Assembly: GCA_028868695.1 (NCBI GenBank)
Contig: JAGWTZ010000011.1
Location: forward strand, 1 to 64,000
Direction: 5' to 3'
DNA: 64,000 nt
DNA from: Alphaproteobacteria bacterium
Lineage (GTDB): Bacteria; Pseudomonadota; Alphaproteobacteria; Rhizobiales; Aestuariivirgaceae
Below the pieces are notes generated by a model. It had not been told where the DNA came from. It saw nothing but the letters and a program-made list of their open reading frames with translations, and made no database searches. Below, piece after piece: positions 63,959 to 64,000 of this stretch. The first letter of the stretch is position 1. Each line of letters opens with the position of its first letter. Both the position numbers and the translations under genes were made by a program.

Positions 63959-64000
63959 TCAGTTGGCGGCCTCCTCAGCCGGGGCCGCCTCGGCGGGCGC
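63959..64000 (-). CDS. nusA: C-terminal end of NusA (partial)
   Basis: Minus-strand frame from the window edge reads [13 protein letters not shown] then TGA (63959-63961), overlapping the ylxR start. Thirteen residues are too few for identity by sequence. The call rests on the acidic Ala/Glu tail seen in alphaproteobacterial NusA and on the fixed nusA-ylxR-infB gene order. Confidence 0.65.
   Translation of the reverse strand, partial: APAEAAPAEEAAN

Overview
The window is GC-rich, densely coded chromosomal DNA. It looks like an alphaproteobacterium of the Hyphomicrobiales (Rhizobiales) type. The evidence is gene order: hslV/hslU back to back with hisB-H-A-F-E-coaA; murA-DUF2948-UPF0262-LMW phosphatase; cycM divergent from kdsB-pheA; argB-HAD-dapD-DUF805-dapE facing truA-fmt-def; SRP RNA-dnaX-ybaB-recR; and nusA-ylxR-infB-rbfA-truB-rpsO-pnp. 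There are no tRNA or rRNA genes, phage modules, CRISPR arrays or recognisable insertion sequences. Species cannot be named from the sequence.

Layout. 1-2888 (minus): the hslV / membrane protein / hslU heat-shock protease operon. 2996-8078 (plus): histidine biosynthesis genes hisB, H, A, F, E with an SDR gene inside, then coaA. 8141-10771 (minus): cell-envelope and housekeeping block ending at murA. 10924-11411: a small DUF559 nuclease gene framed by 51-bp inverted palindromes. 11419-12991 (minus): pheA and a divergent kdsB. 13136-20932 (plus): cytochrome cycM, the YejABEF-type peptide importer, ghrA, mscL. 20993-29418: marC, an amino-acid permease/SDR pair, a YnjC/YnjD/YnjF-like cluster, ornithine decarboxylase behind a long leader, and a GNAT. 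29548-34134 (plus): argB, HAD, dapD, two DUF805 genes, dapE. 34116-37224 (minus): membrane protein, truA, fmt, def. 37305-42938 (plus): SRP RNA, dnaX, ybaB, recR, a TadG-like VWA protein, SelO. 42942-50160: rmuC, NlpC/P60, MarR and M17 peptidase, a TPR lipoprotein, photolyase, wrbA. 50365-54809: upp, a REC-HPt protein, a 41-residue small protein, two c-type cytochromes, a hydrolase, a small membrane protein. 54863-64000 (minus): pnp, rpsO, truB, rbfA, infB, ylxR and the end of nusA, with an MFS gene and a small HExxH gene on the plus strand between rbfA and infB.

Most genes are housekeeping genes in tightly overlapping operons (many 4-bp ATGA or TGATG junctions). The accessory signal is small: several families of intergenic inverted-repeat elements, the DUF559 unit carrying one of those repeats at each end, a gene-free relative of that unit inside the his operon, and a small HExxH protein with an exact alphaproteobacterial SOS box (GTTC-N7-GTTC) upstream. 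These, with a kdsB lacking its family signature, an importer cluster without a binding protein and a possible attenuator before rmuC, are the best places to look further.
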